Part shown: positions 42,515-54,587 of the stretch, in pieces | Position numbering within the stretch: the first letter of the stretch is position 1 | Layout: each line of letters opens with the position of its first letter | DNA from: Bedellia somnulentella | Lineage: Eukaryota > Arthropoda > Insecta > Lepidoptera > Bedelliidae | Direction of reading: 5' to 3' | Length of the DNA stretch: 64,000 nucleotides | Assembly: GCA_963576735.1 (NCBI GenBank) | Contig: OY755175.1 | Coordinates: 19,236,401 to 19,300,400 of the forward strand | Translations under genes and position numbers: made by a program | Notes under the pieces: generated by a model | The model's input: only the letters and a program-made list of their open reading frames with translations | Database searches by the model: none | Told to the model about the DNA's origin: nothing

Positions 42515-42690
42515 AGCGTGTAGTCTTGGTTCAGTATAGCATTAAACATTTCTACTCGTAGGTTACCTACAAGGCGATTAAGGGTATTGAGTCGTTTTAA
42601 TCGTCTTTCTTTTTTCAAAATTGGCAATGATTTTTTTTATTCTGCAGCTCTGGCCATCCTTTTTGGGATTTATAGCTGTAGTATGATATG
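42515..42690 (+). repeat. Rep-240 copy, strongly diverged
   Basis: Head gcgtgtagtcttggttcagt, centre aaggcgattaagggtattga, end ccatcctttttgggatttat. Confidence 0.65.
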
Positions 42691-42923
42691 TAGGAAGGTA
42701 TAGGTTAAATTGGTGGTTTCCACACTTGGTCTTACTTTACGACCATTGTAGTTGGATCTCTGCCAACCTCCGCCGTTCTCCAGCATTCAGTTCGGAAGTG
42801 TGTTAATTATTCTATAAACTAACGGTAATTGCTGGGTTACAGTAATTATTATGAAAAAGAAGAGAATAGGTTTTGAACTATTTTATATTTAGACATTGAG
42901 AGTGGAAGTAGCTGGTAACATAT

Positions 42924-43283
42924 CATAACATAAACGTTCACGCCGAATATCCCCGAAGGGGTTGGCAGAGGTACTAATACTTCTGAACATCACGTGACTT
43001 TGTCATCTGGTGTTCAGAGTACCCACGTTTTGCATGGACAGTGTGCTCATGTGATAGGGGGCAGGCCTATCGCCGTTTTGTACGAATACACTGTCACATG
43101 ACTAAGTACAACTCAGTCATGTGGGTTTCCTCACGATGTTTTCCCAGACCGTTAACAACCATGATAAATTAACCACACATATGTCTTTAAAAAAGACAAA
43201 TTGGTGTAGACCCGACCTGGGATTTGAACATTAGTCGCTTGCACGTTAACCGGTGTTCTACCCATTGAGCTATCACGTCGTTT
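42924..43283 (-). mobile_element. SINE-T full-length copy
   Basis: From the tail cataacataaacgttcacgc to the tRNA-like head. On the minus strand the head shows GATAGCTCAATGGGTAGAAC (A box region) and a B box GTTCAAATCC within the family consensus. The SINE is transcribed by Pol III and mobilised by a LINE in other species; nothing here encodes a protein. Confidence 0.9.
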
Positions 43284-43534
43284 TTAATAATATTGACGAC
43301 AAATAACTTGAAACCTACTAAGAAACCACCATTAAAATGCATGAAGTAACAAGTTTAGGGCTATTATTAAGTTTTATAGCATTTATTTATTTCGGTAAGT
43401 AATAAACATTTCATTAAAATATTTGATAAAATTAATTAATATTACTTTTTCCGAGTAACTACATTGCCATCTGTGTTATTTGTTAATATGTTAAATATTA
43501 CGATCATTTATTTGTCTGTTTTATAGCTATTTTC

Positions 43535-44255
43535 AAAAGTTGTAGAATTCTAAATCACTGCTCATGCCTTCTAAAATGAAGCATTCTATTCTTGACTCAA
43601 ATGTTCTGAAGGTTCCGGCTTTGCATAACAAGAAACAAAACACTTGAACCATATCAAAAATGCCACAGAAATTGGTTGTCGACAATAGCCGCGCGTCTTC
43701 TAGCATAACATGCTTGGCGTCGCAGAGACCACTCACGCTTGACAGCACGTGTTTCGATTTTTATTTGACTGTTTAATTACATTTTTTACAACATTCAGTA
43801 TTCTGAATCACTGCAAATCCCTTATGAAATTTAGCATGATGATAGATAAATAAATAAAGTCTCTAAAGGCTGTCGGCTTTTATCACAAAAAAAACACTTC
43901 AACCATTCCAAAAGTATCACAGAAATTTGGCTAGACAATAGCCGCAAAGTAATCTTAAGTAAGGGAAATTAAGTTGAAAATATGAAAATGAAAATGAGAC
44001 AATCATTAATTAAATGTTTTTTGTTTATTTGACCACATAATTGATATTTTCAATAGACTAAGAAATCTCTATCACTGCTCATCCCTTACTAAACTTTGTA
44101 TGATGATATTGTCGGCTTTGCATCACTAGAAAAAAAAAACACTTGAACCATACCAAAAATGCCACAGAAATTTGTCGTCGACAATAGCCGCGCGTGTTGT
44201 AGCATAACATGCTTGGCGTCTCAGAGACCACTCCACTTGACAGCACGTGACCACG
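43535..44255. repeat. Three diverged direct repeats of about 200-260 bp
   Basis: Copies start near 43542, 43795 and 44065. Shared landmarks are atcactgctcatgcc / atcactgctcatccc, then aaaacacttgaacca, aaaatgccacagaaat and gacaatagccgcgcgt. Copies 1 and 3 also share tagcataacatgcttggcgt and cttgacagcacgtg; copy 2 lacks that end. Function unknown. Confidence 0.82.
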
Positions 44256-44394
44256 CAGCCTGGCTTCGTAATCAGACTACATACACTTGTGAAGTAAAAC
44301 TGGGTTTGAAATTCAAAGCGATGTTAAGTTAGGTAGGAAGAATAAAATAGGAAAAAGTTTGTGATTTTTGGAAAATGTAGTTGGTGTGACGTTC

Positions 44395-44600
44395 AATTAA
44401 TAACGATTTACGTACTCAACTCATGGGTAACACTTCTGAAAACTACGTGATATTTTTGAAATCTAATTTTCGGAGTACCGAGGGGTTTGGCTCGGACAGT
44501 GACTCCATGTGAGACCGTTTTGTACAAACAAACTGTCACATGACTAAGTACAACTAAACGGATTTCTAAAGAAATAATTTACCCGTTCGTGATGGTTGGA
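44395..44600 (-). repeat. SINE-T copy, strongly diverged
   Basis: Recognisable only from the sequence order: gtaacacttctgaaaactac, gaccgttttgtacaaac and aaactgtcacatgactaagt. Confidence 0.6.
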
Positions 44601-44634
44601 GTTGCAGTGGATAATATACCCTTTTCATTAAAAC

Positions 44635-44884
44635 ATACATACATACATATACTCACGGCTATAAATCCCTAGAAGGGGTAGCCAGAGCTAAGGAATTAGA
44701 AATTCTTCAGCCACTTTTGGAAAGTTGTGGAGGGAAAAGATGGTAAAATAAAGGTTGTCAGTGATGGGTCTCCAACCGCATCGCCCAAAAATCCCTTAAA
44801 AGCCCCCAATGCCGTTAGTCGCCTCTTACGTACACCCACCGGAAGAAATGGGGTAGTGCTATTCTAAGCCGACACTACACAGCA
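44635..44884 (-). repeat. Rep-240 full-length copy
   Basis: Close to consensus throughout, from the catacatacatacatatact tail to ccgacactacacagca. Confidence 0.9.
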
Positions 44885-45387
44885 AAATAAAATACTAAAT
44901 TATTTAAAAATAAAGTAATTATAAATACACTACTCTAATAAAAGGAATGCGTGGTCAAACTTAGTAGTCTAGAAGCGAACCCTTAACAATGCCCTATTTT
45001 ATACCCTTATGAATTAGTTTATATTTCCAGTTTTTTTTCTGGAAAAATCGAATAATAATGACAAAATGTCTTTATCATCATACAACAAAACAAAACTTTT
45101 TTAAACTAGCACTACAAAGCTTCTAACATATACTGAGTATATTATACGATATATAGTAAATATACGTGTTTATTTTGTCGAAAAAAAGACAGCTTCTTTA
45201 AACACAAGTAACTAAATTAATATTTATAGCATAGCTTAGTCGGTACTGCTTGTAAACTTGCGTTGTTTTCAGCCATCAGTCACTTAAAAACTTGCGATAC
45301 AAAGTTAAGCTAAGCTGTAAGCTAAGAGCAATGATGTTGGAAATGAAGGGAATATATAAGAGCTTTATTATTATAAGATTTAGTAAG

Positions 45388-45577
45388 CCGTGTAAGAGGC
45401 GGCTAAGAGTGTTGAAGTTTTTAAGTAATTTTTGGGCGTTGGAGACACATCACCAAAACCTTTGTATTACAATCTTATCCCCACACAACTTCCAAAAGTG
45501 GCTGAGGCATTTCTTAGTCCGATGCTCTGGCTACCACTTCTAAGGATTATTGCCGTGAGTGTGTACGTATGTTTGTA
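45388..45577 (+). repeat. Rep-240 copy, diverged, head truncated
   Basis: gccgtgtaagaggcggctaa, then ccacacaacttccaaaagtg and attgccgtgagtgtg. Confidence 0.75.
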
Positions 45578-45597
45578 GTTTAATCAATTAAGGAAAG

Positions 45598-45680
45598 AAA
45601 AAAAATTCGACACCAGCAGGAATCGAACCCGCGTCCTCCCGGTCAACGATGTGTGTTAATGAACGATGAGGTTATTATGA
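45598..45680 (-). repeat. tRNA-derived SINE head with B box
   Basis: ggaaagaaaaaaaattcgac, accagcaggaatcgaacccg: on the minus strand a B box CGGGTTCGATTCC. The same sequence type forms the arms of the 104-bp palindrome at 61623-61726. Confidence 0.7.
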
Positions 45681-46204
45681 ACAAAAAATTCAAATTATAT
45701 GCATTTTGTAATACAGCATTACATTTACGTTTAGTAACTTATTTGAGAGCAATATGTTTTTACATATCTCATATAATTTTCTTCTATTCATTAGAATATA
45801 TGAAATAAACCTGTTAGCGTAGTATCAATATTACAACCTGTATTAATGTTACCTTCCTCGGACGAGTAATAATATGAATATTTCCTAAGATATTAATTTT
45901 CCTAGAAAATATTCTACCTGAAGCTCTTTTGAGTTGATTGGTCAAAGCGTTGTGAGGGATTTTATCTGAAATGCTGAGTTTCTTGCTTTTGCCTTTACGG
46001 CAGAAGACGACGGGCGTTTTGAATTCATAAAATATTTTGTTAAAAGTAGCGGTAATGTATAAAAAAAAGTATTCTCTTTAAGTCTTAAGTGATAAAAACA
46101 AACGTTTAAAATCAAATAGAAACGACAGATTTTAGGACTAAATTTGGAGATTTTTAAAGCAGCCAAAACAATAATGATGACATATAACATTTGTTTTATT
46201 TTAA

Positions 46205-47342
46205 AAGAGGCTTCGAATAAATAATTTCTTTCTTTCTAATCGGTGTAGTAATCATTTTATTAAGTGGAAAAACATTACCGACACGTAATTGATCATTTCT
46301 TGGGGTCAAGATACTAATTTTTTCAAACATCATGTGACATTTGGTCGCAATCTTGGTTATAGGGTTTATTAGGTAATGTGGCTTCCATCACCAATAGCCT
46401 TTAGTTAACAATATTTTACACACTCAAACTTACAAAAGAGTGTGTTCGTACTTAACCAGTATCACAAAACGTTCTCCGCTATATCTTTACTTAAAAAACA
46501 AGACGCAAGGCAATATATTTGATCTAACAAAGTTAAGAAATAGGCAACTAGCCGTTTCACTAAACGTAATAACTAAACGCACCGCTGAATTGATAGCAAT
46601 ATATGGTTGGAGTGATACCGAAATCAGTCAACCGTAAGATATAGTGGCGATAGATCCAGAGCCTACGACTAACGATGTTTGCGATAACTAAGTTTGGTAA
46701 CGTGTGACTTAGGTATGGCTATTACTAGCTGCTATAACATGCTATAATAATATAAAACAAATGTCTGCAAACATGGATAGCTGCCGGGAGATTACGTAGT
46801 GGATTAGAAAACATTGATTGAAATTCGCATACGTTTATGAATTGAATAAAAATTGCTACGAGTAGATAATCATCATCCATTTAATCTTATCAGACGGTTT
46901 TACAATGAAAGCAGTGTTTTCCTTTGGAATTTGAAGTGGAAATAGGAGCACGCAGGCAATATAGTAAAGGCAGCACTATATAAGTTATCACTTATCATAT
47001 ATACATATATGATATACATTCTACCTGCATCCATCACGCTGTTCCACTAAACGTAATTATAGCTTAGCTGCCTGCTCTGAGGAATCTCATTCCAACAAAC
47101 CAAATTTTAGGCTATGAACCACTAAATCTACAAACGGTTCTAATACTTGTTATAGGACGTACTGTTATATAATATGTACTTCGTTTGGGTTATCGATTCT
47201 CAGTAAAACAGACTGCCTCAATAAGAAAGTTATGTTAAGGTTAACGTTTCAAAGGGGTGTCAAAATGATATTCAATATTCTATATCATTTTGATACTGTA
47301 TTGAATCACCATTTATTTTAAATCTATTTTAGAATTGAATGT
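46205..47342. other. No gene seen
   Basis: Unassigned. The 65-codon ORF at 46440-46637 has no recognisable domain. A faint Rep-240 trace lies at 46340-46440 (cttccatcaccaatagcct). Confidence 0.4.
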
Positions 47343-47462
47343 GATACATACTTACTTATATTTACAGACTCGCGCTATTAGTTTCCAGCAGGGTAGGCAG
47401 GGACTATAGATCGCGAGTTTGTAATATCCTGGCGAATCTCTCGAGCTCCTTCGATATTTACC
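47343..47462 (-). repeat. LINE-R 3'-end fragment
   Basis: cgcgctattagtttccagca, gggtaggcagggactataga, tcgcgagtttgtaat, reverse-complement of the LINE-R end; diverged. Confidence 0.75.
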
Positions 47463-47463
47463 A

Positions 47464-47816
47464 ATACATACATACATACATATACTCACGGCTATATTTC
47501 CCTTGAAGGGGTAACCAGAGCTAAGGAATTATAAATTCCTCAACCATTTTTAGAAGTTGAGTGGGGAAAAGATGATAAAAATAAAGGATTTTGGTGATCG
47601 TCGGCATCGCCCAAAAATCCCTTAATAACCCCAATACCGTTAGTCGCCTCTTACGTACACCCACCGGAAGAAATGGGGTAGTGCTATTCTAAGCCGACAC
47701 TACACAGCTATGTCACACTACATTACACATATATACTATTTATCAATATTTTCAGAAATTTGTGCAGTGTCGGCTTAAAATATCACTACCCCGTTTTTCC
47801 CATGGGTGTTCGTATA
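47464..47816. repeat. Rep-240: full minus copy plus plus-strand head fragment
   Basis: 47464-47708 is complete on minus (tail on the left, head ending actacacagc). 47761-47816 is a plus-strand head piece (tgtgcagtgtcggcttaaaa). The two heads face each other across about 50 bp. Confidence 0.85.
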
Positions 47817-48100
47817 ACTTATTTATATATATATATATATATTTATTTATTCTTTATTTATAAGTCTTGTATGAAGTTTAATAATATATAATACATATTT
47901 TTAAATATCATCCAAGGATAAGAAACAAGCAACAATAATCATCATAAAAAACCGTTTTCAACGGAATCAAATTCAATGACTTTCACACTCACTGGCGCTT
48001 CTCCGAACCAATGGCTACAAACGAAAGTCAAAATAACAAGACACAAGAGTTATTGAGCCGTTAATTTATGAATAGAATGTTAAACTCTGCAAACGAAATC

Positions 48101-48330
48101 CATACATATACTCACAGCCATAAATCACTATAAGGGAAGGCAGAGCCTCGAAATTAGAAAGTCCTCAGCCATATTTGGAAGTTGATAGGAGAGAAGATGG
48201 TAGAAATAAATTCGTTGGTGATTGCGTCTCCTGCACTTTAAAAACATCAATACCCTTAGTCGCCTCTTACGACACCACTGGGTAGAAAGGTGTAGTGACA
48301 TTCTAAGCCACTCATGCACTACACTGCACT
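48101..48330 (-). repeat. Rep-240 copy
   Basis: catacatatactcacagcca to actacactgcact, with moderate divergence. Confidence 0.83.
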
Positions 48331-48539
48331 TTTATCCAACATTGTAAATTAAATAAATAAATTTCATTATTCAAATATAAGAAGATCGTTGATGTGCTAA
48401 GAATGTTTGTATAGACGAGCAGTATATGCAATAGAAAAGCTTACAGCTTATTTTGTAACTTCGATATCCCAGTTGAAACTTCTCGCAAGCACCCTTTTGT
48501 CTTTTCTAAATGCATATGTATGGTTAATTTATCTTGGTT

Positions 48540-48765
48540 TTAACGGTGAGGAAAAACATTGTGAGGGAAGCCACATGGCAAAGTTTTAGTTAATCATGTG
48601 ACGGTGTATTCTTACCAAACTGCGATAAGCTTTACGTAAGTACACTGTCCAAGCAAAACGTGGGTACTCTGAACACCAGGTAACAATGTCACTTAATGTT
48701 CAGAAGCATTAGTACCCCTGCTAACCCCATCGGGAATATACGGCGTGAACATTTGCGTTTGAGTA
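48540..48765 (+). repeat. SINE-T 3' portion, plus orientation
   Basis: Begins at the aacggtgaggaaaaacattg block and ends gggaatatacggcgtgaaca; no tRNA-like head. Confidence 0.82.
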
Positions 48766-49108
48766 CACAAAATACTTATCTTTTAGAAGTCAAATGGTTT
48801 TATCGATAAGTATAAAACAAATAGTCTTAAAACCGAGCACAATCTAGTCCCAAATTATTGAATTAAAGTTCGGTAATAAATTAAATATTTGAGCTATGAA
48901 ACTTGTTTGGGACGGAGCGGTTTAGCCCCGACTCTCACCGGATTAACTTCCAAGTAATACTCCATGTTTTTAATTAAACCGCATTCTTTATTAAACTTTT
49001 CAATTACTATTTAAAAGGTGTTTTGCGAGAGAATTTCCTTTATTACGAAAAAGTTGAATAGACAATTATATTAAATGTATTGCAGGCACTTCCAGTTTGT
49101 TAGATTTA

Positions 49109-49342
49109 TACATACATACATATATTCACGGCCATAAATCCCAATAAGAGGTAACCAGAGCTTTATAGCTGGAAACTCCCCTGCCACATTTGGAAGTCGA
49201 TAGGGGACGAGATGGTAGAAATTAACTATTATTGGGGATAGGTCTCCAACCGCATCGTCCAAAAACCACTTAAAACAACCCATATCGTCGCCTCTAACGA
49301 CACCCGTCGTGGGTAAAAAGGGGTAGCAACATTTTAAGCCAT
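49109..49342 (-). repeat. Rep-240 copy
   Basis: catacatatattcacggcca to agcaacattttaagcc; the head end is replaced by LINE-R DNA from 49348. Confidence 0.83.
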
Positions 49343-49347
49343 GTATA

Positions 49348-49472
49348 AGAAGAATAGTGAACGTAAAGTAAGCAAGAGAGATTTGTCAAGATTGTGCTCA
49401 GCGGTGAACGATAGATTCTGCCTAACCGAATGGGAATAAAAGGCGTGAGTATAAGTTAGTAAGTAAGTGACT
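49348..49472 (+). repeat. LINE-R 3'-end fragment
   Basis: aagaatagtgaacgtaaagt, gagagatttgtcaagattgt, ggcgtgagtataagttagta. Directly abuts a Rep-240 copy. Confidence 0.75.
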
Positions 49473-49685
49473 TCGATACAATTACTATTTCTAACAGCTG
49501 TATTTGCGATCTTGTTACTATCAATATAAGCTTTATTGTAAATAGGAACTTGGAAGCTTGGGAGATTAGTATTATATCCTTACCTAATAGTTGGAAAGGA
49601 TTAATATTATAAGTTTGTTTGAATAATTCGTTAAATATATACCTCGATCGTGATTTAATACCTTATGTGAATACATTATATAGAA

Positions 49686-50056
49686 TCATAACATAAACAT
49701 AAACGTTCATGCCGTTTATCCCCGAAGGGGTTGGCAGAGGTACCAATACTCCTGAACTCACATGGCAAGCGCCATCTAGTTTCCAGAGAGGGTACCCACG
49801 TTTTGCTTAGACAGTGTACTCACGTGATAGGGGGCAGGCCTATCGCCGTTTTGTACGAATACACTGTCACATGACTAAGTACAACTCAGCCATGTGGGTT
49901 TCCTCACGATGTTTTCCCTCACCGTTAGCAACCATGATAAATTAACCACACATATGACTTTAGAAAAGACAAATTGGTGTAGGCCCGTCCCAGGATTGGA
50001 ACTCACGCCCTTCTGTTTTTCGGGCGGGTGTTCTACCCACTGGACTATCATGTCGC
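49686..50056 (-). mobile_element. SINE-T full-length copy
   Basis: Tail aacataaacataaacgttca, complete body, and tRNA-like head ending tctacccactggactatcat. Its 3' part (catggcaagcgccatctagt) is the same subfamily as the SINE in piggyBac at 8425-8595; the other copies read catcacgtgactttgtcacc there. Two subfamilies are therefore present. Confidence 0.9.
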
Positions 50057-50074
50057 TATACTATACTATATATA

Positions 50075-50222
50075 CTGGACTATAGAATCGTTCGTCGAAT
50101 ATAACATTATACCAATACCATCATGCAAAGTTTGGTTTAGATCGGTCCAGCCGTGTAGGAGGAGTGATGGCACAAACAAAATACAAAAGTCGGGGGTAAA
50201 CGGAGCTTCGCTCCAATTATTT
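50075..50222 (+). repeat. Fragment of a dispersed repeat
   Basis: gcaaagtttggtttagatcg, gtccagccgtgtaggaggag, aacggagcttcgctccaatt: phrases common in lepidopteran repeat ends. The ends are not defined. Confidence 0.5.
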
Positions 50223-50317
50223 GCTTTATAGCGAAAAATACACAATTAGTCACGTTTTTAATCAGTAATATAATATTATTTTAATCTACCTTTAGAATTT
50301 CTGACTACCGTCGTTTG

Positions 50318-51300
50318 CAATAGAATCCAACAATCATGTAAACAAACCAAATTGTCACGATTACTCCGTAATCACATACATTTGACGATCAATTATGAAC
50401 ATAGTCTGATTTCAACGAACGCACCATTGTTTTCACATTATCTTCAACACGATTTAACTTGTATTTATAAGTTTAATTTGTTAAAACATTTGCAACGTAA
50501 AAATTTCGAAGTATTTGACAAGCCGTCATCTTAGTTTTTACTCATCGAACTCTATAAGTCATTGAAAAGTTAGTGTTGTTCGTAATCTGAAGTTATCTTT
50601 TATTTTTAATTTAATAAATTATTTTAATTTAATATTATTTGAATACAATAATATATTTTTTTCAAGAGCTTAATATAATTAACCAAAACGGATATATCCT
50701 ACCTAAGCCATAAAAAAATGGTAAGTTTTTAAAAATTGACAGGTGGCCATTTTGTTAGAATTGTCATTCACAGTCATTCACTGTTCTGTCGGTTCGCTGT
50801 GCATTAGCGTTTTCTGTTTCCGATTTCTACGACTTTTCACTCTCATTTTGGACTTTTGTTTTGCTTTACGATTTGGCTGGACATATTTTTCTTGGAACGA
50901 CGACCTTTGCACGCCATCACGGACTTTGATATAGCATACGATTGGTATTTTTTCTCAAGGAGTAATCAGGAGGTAAGAATGATTTAGATCTATTACCTAC
51001 AACTAATCAGTTTTATTTTATAGTATGTGGCTTCTATATTTAAACTATTTAGTCAGTTTTATTTTAGTACCTATCCTACTGTCGGCCATAGTCCATGGTT
51101 TATATGTTTAATCTATTTAGTCAGTTTTATTTTAGTACCTATCCTACTATGGGCCATAGTCTATGACTTAAAATTAAAATATTAGAAAAATAAATTTAAT
51201 TAAACTTAAATTAGAACACTATGACATCACTATGGGCATAAACAATACGCTGTCAATGTCAGTCCGCCATATTTGTTTACATGATTGTTGGATTCTATTG
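50318..51300. mobile_element. 983-bp element with perfect 29-bp inverted ends
   Basis: The first 29 bases (caatagaatccaacaatcat, gtaaacaaa at 50318-50346) are the exact reverse complement of 51272-51300. No target duplication is evident and no transposase is encoded. Inside are a 63-codon ORF (50743-50934) over a T-rich, less AT-biased block and a tandem duplication of about 70-80 bp at 51040-51175 (tcagttttattttagtacct). Probably a non-autonomous DNA transposon of unassigned family. Confidence 0.75.
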
Positions 51301-51481
51301 TAAATTACTGTACAAAAAAGATTTAAATAATAATTAAAGTATCGCGCCAGCTTTTAGTGGGTAATGTTTTCAAATGTCTAAAGGTTTCTTCAATAACGCC
51401 TACCCCTTTTAAAATTTCTAATGATGATTTATATAATTTTTTTATCTAGCTTGATGGTTTATTTTTAAATCAGTTACGTGT

Positions 51482-51577
51482 ATTACATACATACATACAT
51501 ACATATTCTCACGCCGTTAGTTCCCATTGGGGTAGGCAGAGACTATCGATCGCCACTTTGTACGATCCTGGCAAACC
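51482..51577 (-). repeat. LINE-R 3' end
   Basis: (ATAC)n tail, tctcacgccgttagttccca, gactatcgatcgccactttg, tacgatcctggcaaacc. Close to consensus. Confidence 0.85.
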
Positions 51578-52424
51578 GTGTATTAAACATCATAAATTAT
51601 TTCTTCTGTAAGGTTTTGCACTAAAACTACTAAAAATCTAAATTTCAGGCTCTTTCAAATAACTTACCACTGAAATCTTATACAATATTTCGCTCTCAAC
51701 TTAAAAATCCCACTAATAAAAATTTGGAGTAAACTAAAAACGTATTTAAAACATGCAAATAAATGCAACGATTCCCTCACAACGAAACGGCCAAGTTGAA
51801 CCGGCATGTATGGCTATCTGTATGAACTGACGTTCCATGCATGATGTGAAATATTGTGTAGCTTATCTGGTTGGTGGAAATTGCGTGACGTAGGGCGGGC
51901 GCGACTGTCACGGTTTGCAAGAGGGGACTGTGCAGCGCGAATCTTAATTTTGCTCAAATAAATGCAAATAATAAAGTGAGGTAACCGCAATTCTGCTAAA
52001 TATGAAAAGAGTTTCGAAGGCTGTATTATTTTTGAGGCTGTATTGGTATGACAATGCCATTGATTATCATTGACTGAGCAATTTAAATCTTGGACGTTTT
52101 GAAATTTTCGTGAACTTTATAGTCACGCCGGCTAGAGCTATTCTAAGCCGATACATACATTGACCAAATGTATTAAAATAAATGCTGTTGGAGTGTTCGG
52201 TTCACGAATCGGAAGTTCATCTTCAATATTGTTGGCTGTCACAAGTTTTTACATTTATATGATTGAGGGTAAATCGACCAATCCCAGCTACTTGTACTTA
52301 ACCAGCGTGGTGAAAGAACTATGAGCATCACAAACATTCTAGAGTAAACTCGAGTTCCGTTCGGGAGTTATTATATGAATAGGTTTACCAGCATTTAACT
52401 CTATATAACGTGTGGTGTAACACA
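51578..52424. other. No gene seen
   Basis: Unassigned. A GC-richer block near 51870-51945 (gcgtgacgtagggcgggcgc) stands out. A Rep-240 scrap lies at 52128-52158. Confidence 0.4.
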
Positions 52425-52510
52425 GTCATCTCTTTCGCACATACTAAGTATCGTTTACTGTTATCTCATTCTAACCAATATCGTGAGTATAAAATAGCGC
52501 TAATGCTCTC
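52425..52510 (+). repeat. Low-copy repeat X
   Basis: Same block as 21235-21330 and 57150-57240: catctctttcgcacatacta, agtatcgtttac, tctcattctaacc, aaaatagcgct. Confidence 0.65.
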
Positions 52511-52564
52511 CTGACCAGAATTATTTTTAGGTAAATACTACACATCTGGAAATCAATGCTTGGT

Positions 52565-52735
52565 ACATTTAGAATAAAATAGAATAGAATAACTCTTTAT
52601 TGCACATCAAACAAAAATTTACAAAAATAATAATATGATCAAATAGTTTACAGTGAGGTACAATTGGCGGTCTTATCGCTAAAAGCGATCTCTTCCAGAC
52701 AACTTTTGGAAGGTGAGATCGATAAATTAATTATT
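52565..52735 (-). repeat. LINE 3' end (third LINE family)
   Basis: On the minus strand it reads GTCTGGAAGAGATCGCTTTT, AGCGATAAGACCGCC, TGTGCAATAAAGAGTTATTC and a (TATTC)n-type tail. I know this as a common lepidopteran LINE terminus; no coding part is left. Confidence 0.72.
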
Positions 52736-53180
52736 TGGGTAGATGCACAAAACAAGGCCAAAAAAACATGATAATCTATTTTTTTATTATTATATTATAT
52801 TTAGTCATCAACATTACGAAAATGCCTCATTCACCGGTTAGCGGAATAAGAGACACGGGAATAATAAATTAAGCTTAAATTCTCTCTTCATTTTACCGTA
52901 ACTGTTGTTTTAACTGATTTTAATTCTTACGCTTTAAGCGGAACAGAATTATTTACAATTAAAAACAACTTTCCCAGTTTTTATTGTTTGGTTGTTTGCA
53001 AAATCTGGTTTTACTTACTTACTTATACCTAAGCTAATAATTTGTATTGGGAAAGGCATATTTATTTTCGAAATTCCTTTTCAAAGACCATGTTATACAT
53101 CAACTTAATTACGTTGGTTTTCTTACGATGTGACCAACTTTGACAAATAAAACACTGACATAATTTCGAAAAAGACATAT

Positions 53181-53449
53181 TAGTATAGGTACATACATAC
53201 ATATACTCACGGCTATAATTTCCCTTGAAGGGGTAACCAGAGCTAAGGAATTATAAATTCCTCAGCCACTTTTGGAAGTTGAGTGGGGAAAAGATCGTAA
53301 AAATAAAGGTTTTTGGTGATGAGTCTCCAACCGCATCGCCCAAGAATCCAATCAAAACCCTAATACCCTTAGTCGCCTCTTACGACACCCGTGGATAGAA
53401 AGGGGTAGCGACATTCTAAGCCGGCACTACACGGCAATAGTATAGGTAC
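53181..53449 (-). mobile_element. Rep-240 insertion with 12-bp target duplication
   Basis: Body 53193-53437 between tagtataggtac at 53181-53192 and 53438-53449. Its head reads ccggcactacacggca, the same variant as 57656-57908 and 26722-26976. Confidence 0.92.
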
Positions 53450-53659
53450 GATACAGGATTTAAGCCCACGCCTCTCGGCATCAAAAGTGGGAAGAGCCAC
53501 TGCAGCATCAAGAGTGTTTATATAAAACTGAATTATTTCTGGTATACGGCTCTTTGAAACTGATGCTTTACATAGAAGAAGTGTTGTAGTTGTGAGACAT
53601 TTTTTAAAATGTTAACTTATGTTTTTGTCTTTTACGTTTTTTGGCCTCTTTAAACAAAC

Positions 53660-53792
53660 ATACTCACGCCATTATTTCCCATTGGGGTAGACAGAGACTA
53701 TTGATCGCCAATTTGTAGGATTCTGGCAAATCTCTCTAGCTCCGTTTACATCCATCAATCTTTTCATACATGCTCATTTATTCTTTTTACCT
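53660..53792 (-). repeat. LINE-R 3' end
   Basis: aacatactcacgccattatt, gggtagacagagactattga, tcttttcatacatgctcatt. Confidence 0.82.
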
Positions 53793-54208
53793 CATGATTA
53801 TTTCGCATTTTTTCTATCACCATTTTTAATATTCTTAAGACTACAAGTAAGTTCTTCATAACACAATACTTTCCTAAAATACTTTAATTATAGCCCTTCA
53901 AATCGTTCCCAAATGTTATACTTAGCTTAAGTGAACTAATAAAGTTAACTCATTCAATGGAAATTTCCATTATATGGATAACTTTTAACGCCCCTCCCTT
54001 GATAATAAAACATTCAACCGATATACGACACGTGTTACGCGAGTTACGCCGTTAACTCTGGAGGCTTTATAGCAGACAGATACAACTTTGTCGCAGTCAA
54101 TCGAGCCTTTAAAGCTCTTTAACTGTGACGTCATTTGAAACTATACATTTAATATATTAGTTATTATAACATATAATTATTTTTAGTATATACATATTTT
54201 AATCACAG

Positions 54209-54587
54209 ATTTATATCCCGTGAATCAACCGTGATAGCCCAGTGGGTAGAATACTCGGTTATCGTGCAAACGACTAGTGTTCAAATCCTGGGTCGGGCCT
54301 ACACCAATTTGTCTTTTCTAAAGACATATGTGTGGTTAATTTATCATGGTTGTTAACGGTGAGGCAAAACATCGTGAGGAAACCCACATGGCTGAGTTGT
54401 ACTTAGTCATGTACAGTGAATACGGCGATAGGCTTGCCCCCTATCACGTGAGTACACTGTCCATGCAAAACTTGGGTACTCTGAACACCAGGTGACAAAG
54501 TCACGTGATGTTCAGAAGAATTAGTACCTCTGCCAACCCCTTCGGGGATATTCGGCGTGAACGTTTATGTTATGTTATTTATATCCC
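54209..54587 (+). mobile_element. SINE-T full-length copy with 11-bp target duplication
   Basis: Body 54220-54576 lies between atttatatccc at 54209-54219 and 54577-54587. Head aaccgtgatagcccagtggg (A box) and B box gttcaaatcc in agtgttcaaatcctgggtcg; the 3' end is ccccttcggggatattcggc, then gtgaacgtttatgttatg. The best reference copy for the family here. Confidence 0.95.
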
